Source of the DNA: Syntrophaceae bacterium
GTDB taxonomy: Bacteria > Desulfobacterota > Desulfomonilia > Desulfomonilales > Desulfomonilaceae
DNA length: 19,153 nt
Assembly (NCBI GenBank): GCA_014874425.1
Contig: JACWAG010000282.1
Span: 1 to 19,153 of the forward strand
Direction of reading: 5' to 3'
This document shows, piece after piece, positions 17,575 through 19,153 of the stretch; the first letter of the stretch is position 1, and every line of letters starts with the position of its first letter. Below the pieces are notes generated by a model. The model did not search any database and was not told the origin of the DNA. It saw only the letters and a program-made list of their open reading frames with translations. A program made the translations under genes and the position numbers.

Positions 17575-17875
17575 TATTGCCTAAACCTTAGAGCAAATCC
17601 GCTTAAAAAAAGATGAACCCACGCGCAGTCTAGAAACGCTCCATAGTTTTGTCAATCCGTCTTAACGCCACCATGAATGTAAAGCACAATTTCAAATTAA
17701 GCCAGTAACCACTATAAGCTTTAGTTTATATGTGTTATGCATAATATATATTTAATAACATTAAATACTATTGATTATATATTAATACTATGTACTAATA
17801 TCTACAGTCATTCACTAGACCATGGTCAGCGCTATCTGATAACGCCGAACCAAAAGATCTACAGGGAGTAGGCGC
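17575..17875. other. AT-rich divergent intergenic region
   Basis: No gene is seen. Bases 17690-17815 are very AT-rich and include a perfect palindrome TTATGCATAA at 17735-17744. A possible plus-strand promoter is TTGATT (17771-17776), 17-base spacer, ACTAAT (17794-17799), each four of six to consensus. The region probably holds promoters for the TPR lipoprotein and the membrane protein and may be intrinsically bent. Confidence 0.4.
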
Positions 17876-18349
17876 ATGCAACCTATTTCGGAAACTCTCT
17901 CGCAATTGCAAGTATTCTTTCAATTGAACTTCCTGCTTACAGGACTCGAAATGTCCTCAATGTGGGTGTTCATAATACGTTCTCTGGTTTTTCTCACATG
18001 CTTGATTGGTTGTGTTTGGGGACTTTTTAAAATCGCGTTAAAGACGCTGGATGTGGTTCAAACCCTTGTTTCAGCCCTGGGGCCTCTCCCAAAATCCTTT
18101 TTCCTTCTACTATTATTAATCCTTCCTTTATCGGACAATAGTATCGGTGGAAGATGGATCGGTTACATTCTTCTGACGCTATCCACGACAGTGTTGACCA
18201 TAGCGACCGCGCTTACTGTGACAATGTGGAAGTACGGCGTTGATCAGACATTACGTGTTATCAATTTCTTCCGATCCAGGTCGAGGGCTTCCGAAGAGTC
18301 CAGCGTAGCGGAACAATGCTTCACTGAAAATATTAAATCTACCCTCTAA
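17876..18349 (+). CDS. Small membrane protein of unknown function
   Basis: The 157-residue product has three predicted membrane segments: about 29-53 (MWVFIIRSLVFLTCLIG), 74-88 (SFFLLLLLILPL) and 94-116 (WIGYILLTLSTTVLTIATAL). A basic region FFRSRSRAS near 131-139 and a short polar tail of about 20 residues follow. The positive charges at 131-137 suggest that the C-terminus lies in the cytoplasm. I recognise no family or motif. GGGAG seven bases before the ATG gives a convincing start. It is divergent from the TPR lipoprotein across an AT-rich region and convergent with the DUF1573 gene, so there is no operon partner to suggest a role. Confidence 0.6.
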   Translation: MQPISETLSQLQVFFQLNFLLTGLEMSSMWVFIIRSLVFLTCLIGCVWGLFKIALKTLDVVQTLVSALGPLPKSFFLLLLLILPLSDNSIGGRWIGYILLTLSTTVLTIATALTVTMWKYGVDQTLRVINFFRSRSRASEESSVAEQCFTENIKSTL

Positions 18350-18359
18350 AAACACTACG

Positions 18360-18385
18360 GGCGGACTATTGTTAAATGGTCCGCC
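18360..18385. terminator. Hairpin between convergent genes
   Basis: GGCGGACTAT (18360-18369) pairs with ATGGTCCGCC (18376-18385) with one wobble around a 6-base loop. It starts 11 bases after the plus-strand membrane-protein gene. On the minus strand it lies 36 bases past the DUF1573 stop and is followed by CGTAGTGTTTTT. It is a probable shared terminator. Confidence 0.55.
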
Positions 18386-18420
18386 GAATTACACAGATTG
18401 TCCACTAAATTGCTCTATGA

Positions 18421-19140
18421 CTAGTTCTGTCTGGTGTTGTCGAGCTTTACGAAAAAAGGAATTTCAATTTCAGATTCACTTGGGTGGTTTGTCTTTAAGC
18501 GTACCCTGCCAGCGTAAAAAGATCGATTGGGCTCAGCCTTGAGTCTCAAGAGCAGATTTAAATGAGATGTGGACTTTGGCTCCAGCGTAACGCTTGAAGG
18601 GTCCAAAGAGACCTGGGCTTCACCTTCCACAGCGGTCGCGTCCACTATTTTGTAACTTCTTTCCGTGGTGTCAGTAATGTTCAAAGGAAACACGACAGGT
18701 TCCGAAAACGATGAGACTTTCTTATTTAAAGAAGGTGGCGTAACGTTCAATTCTTTCACCACATCGGCATATAGGGTAAGTTTGGTTACGGGATTTACCA
18801 AATCATTGGTCTTTACAAAGATTGTTTTTTGTTTTCTGCCGGCCTTCATACCTATTGTGTCAAAATGGGCCATGATCTTTCCAGTCCCATGAGGCGGAAT
18901 TTCCTTATTTCCTTCTACGGCCTTTGTGCAGCCACAACTTGCAGTCAAGCTCTCGATTTTGAGAGTGGTGCCACCTTCGTTTTGAAATTCGAATTCCGCT
19001 GAAACAGTCTTACCAGAAAGGACCTTGCCGTAATCGTGGCTTAGTTTTTCAAATTTTATCTTCGGCCCATCTGCCGGACAGAGGCTGGAAACCGACAGCG
19101 CAAGAAAGATCGACAAAACAAGTTCGACCCAAACTTTCAT
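18421..19140 (-). CDS. Exported DUF1573 protein
   Basis: The 239-residue product has a signal peptide (about 1-23) and then an immunoglobulin-like domain of the DUF1573 family (about 27-125), with the hallmark FEFQNEGGTTLKIESLTASCGC, where the SCGCT motif is at 68-72. DUF1573 proteins are periplasmic or surface proteins of unknown role, common in Bacteroidota and also found in Desulfobacterota. A second beta-rich region (about 130-235) looks like another Ig-like domain. The cysteine before the cleavage site is not in a lipobox (Leu at -1), so this is not a lipoprotein. AAGGAGG five bases before the ATG is a near-perfect ribosome binding site. Its upstream neighbour lies beyond the right edge. 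The family call is confident; the function is unknown. Confidence 0.85.
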   Translation of the reverse strand: MKVWVELVLSIFLALSVSSLCPADGPKIKFEKLSHDYGKVLSGKTVSAEFEFQNEGGTTLKIESLTASCGCTKAVEGNKEIPPHGTGKIMAHFDTIGMKAGRKQKTIFVKTNDLVNPVTKLTLYADVVKELNVTPPSLNKKVSSFSEPVVFPLNITDTTERSYKIVDATAVEGEAQVSLDPSSVTLEPKSTSHLNLLLRLKAEPNRSFYAGRVRLKTNHPSESEIEIPFFVKLDNTRQN

Positions 19141-19153
19141 ATTAACCTCCTTA

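Overview
The window looks like a chromosomal segment of a Gram-negative, probably strictly anaerobic bacterium of the Desulfobacterota (former Deltaproteobacteria). This is inferred from the mix of genes: a C-terminal piece that resembles heterodisulfide-reductase subunit B, a phenylacetate-CoA-ligase-type enzyme, a predicted outer-membrane barrel, a two-PDZ DegP/HtrA protease, a large AsmA/YhdP-like envelope protein and a DUF1573 exported protein. Gram-negative status follows from the envelope genes. The placement within Desulfobacterota is a judgement from gene content, not from a marker gene. Several genes have strong AGGAGG-type ribosome binding sites, which helped to fix starts.

Layout. 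1-142: 3' end of a probable HdrB-like gene, then a perfect hairpin. 329-1327 (-): predicted outer-membrane beta-barrel protein. 1328-1769: AT-rich divergent intergenic region. 1770-5409 (+): glnD (PII uridylyltransferase/uridylyl-removing enzyme) followed closely by xerD (chromosome dimer resolution). 5531-6598 (-): branched-chain aminotransferase with a clear downstream terminator and a strong terminator-like hairpin in its leader. 6763-6960 (-): small six-cysteine protein. 7380-7721 (+): unidentified 113-residue protein. 7812-9293 (-): degP. 9554-9973 (-): small secreted protein. 10272-14302 (+): alpha/beta hydrolase and AsmA/YhdP-like protein, probably one transcript. 14531-15829 (+): PaaK-type ligase. 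15946-17574 (-): lipoprotein made of about fifteen TPR units. 17876-18349 (+): small membrane protein. 18421-19140 (-): DUF1573 protein.

How the genes work together. The region is mostly housekeeping: nitrogen signalling (glnD), amino-acid metabolism (ilvE), chromosome segregation (xerD) and envelope construction and quality control (degP, the AsmA-like protein, the TPR lipoprotein, the exported proteins). Genes often alternate in strand, so most are probably short transcription units. Convergent pairs are separated by perfect or near-perfect hairpins (7769-7800, 15902-15935, 18360-18385).

I found no tRNA, rRNA, CRISPR array, insertion sequence, prophage or defence island. I do not see a convincing new biological system here. 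The items most worth a second look are the hairpin in the ilvE leader, the small cysteine-rich protein, the hydrolase/AsmA pair, and the uncharacterised small exported, cytoplasmic and membrane proteins.
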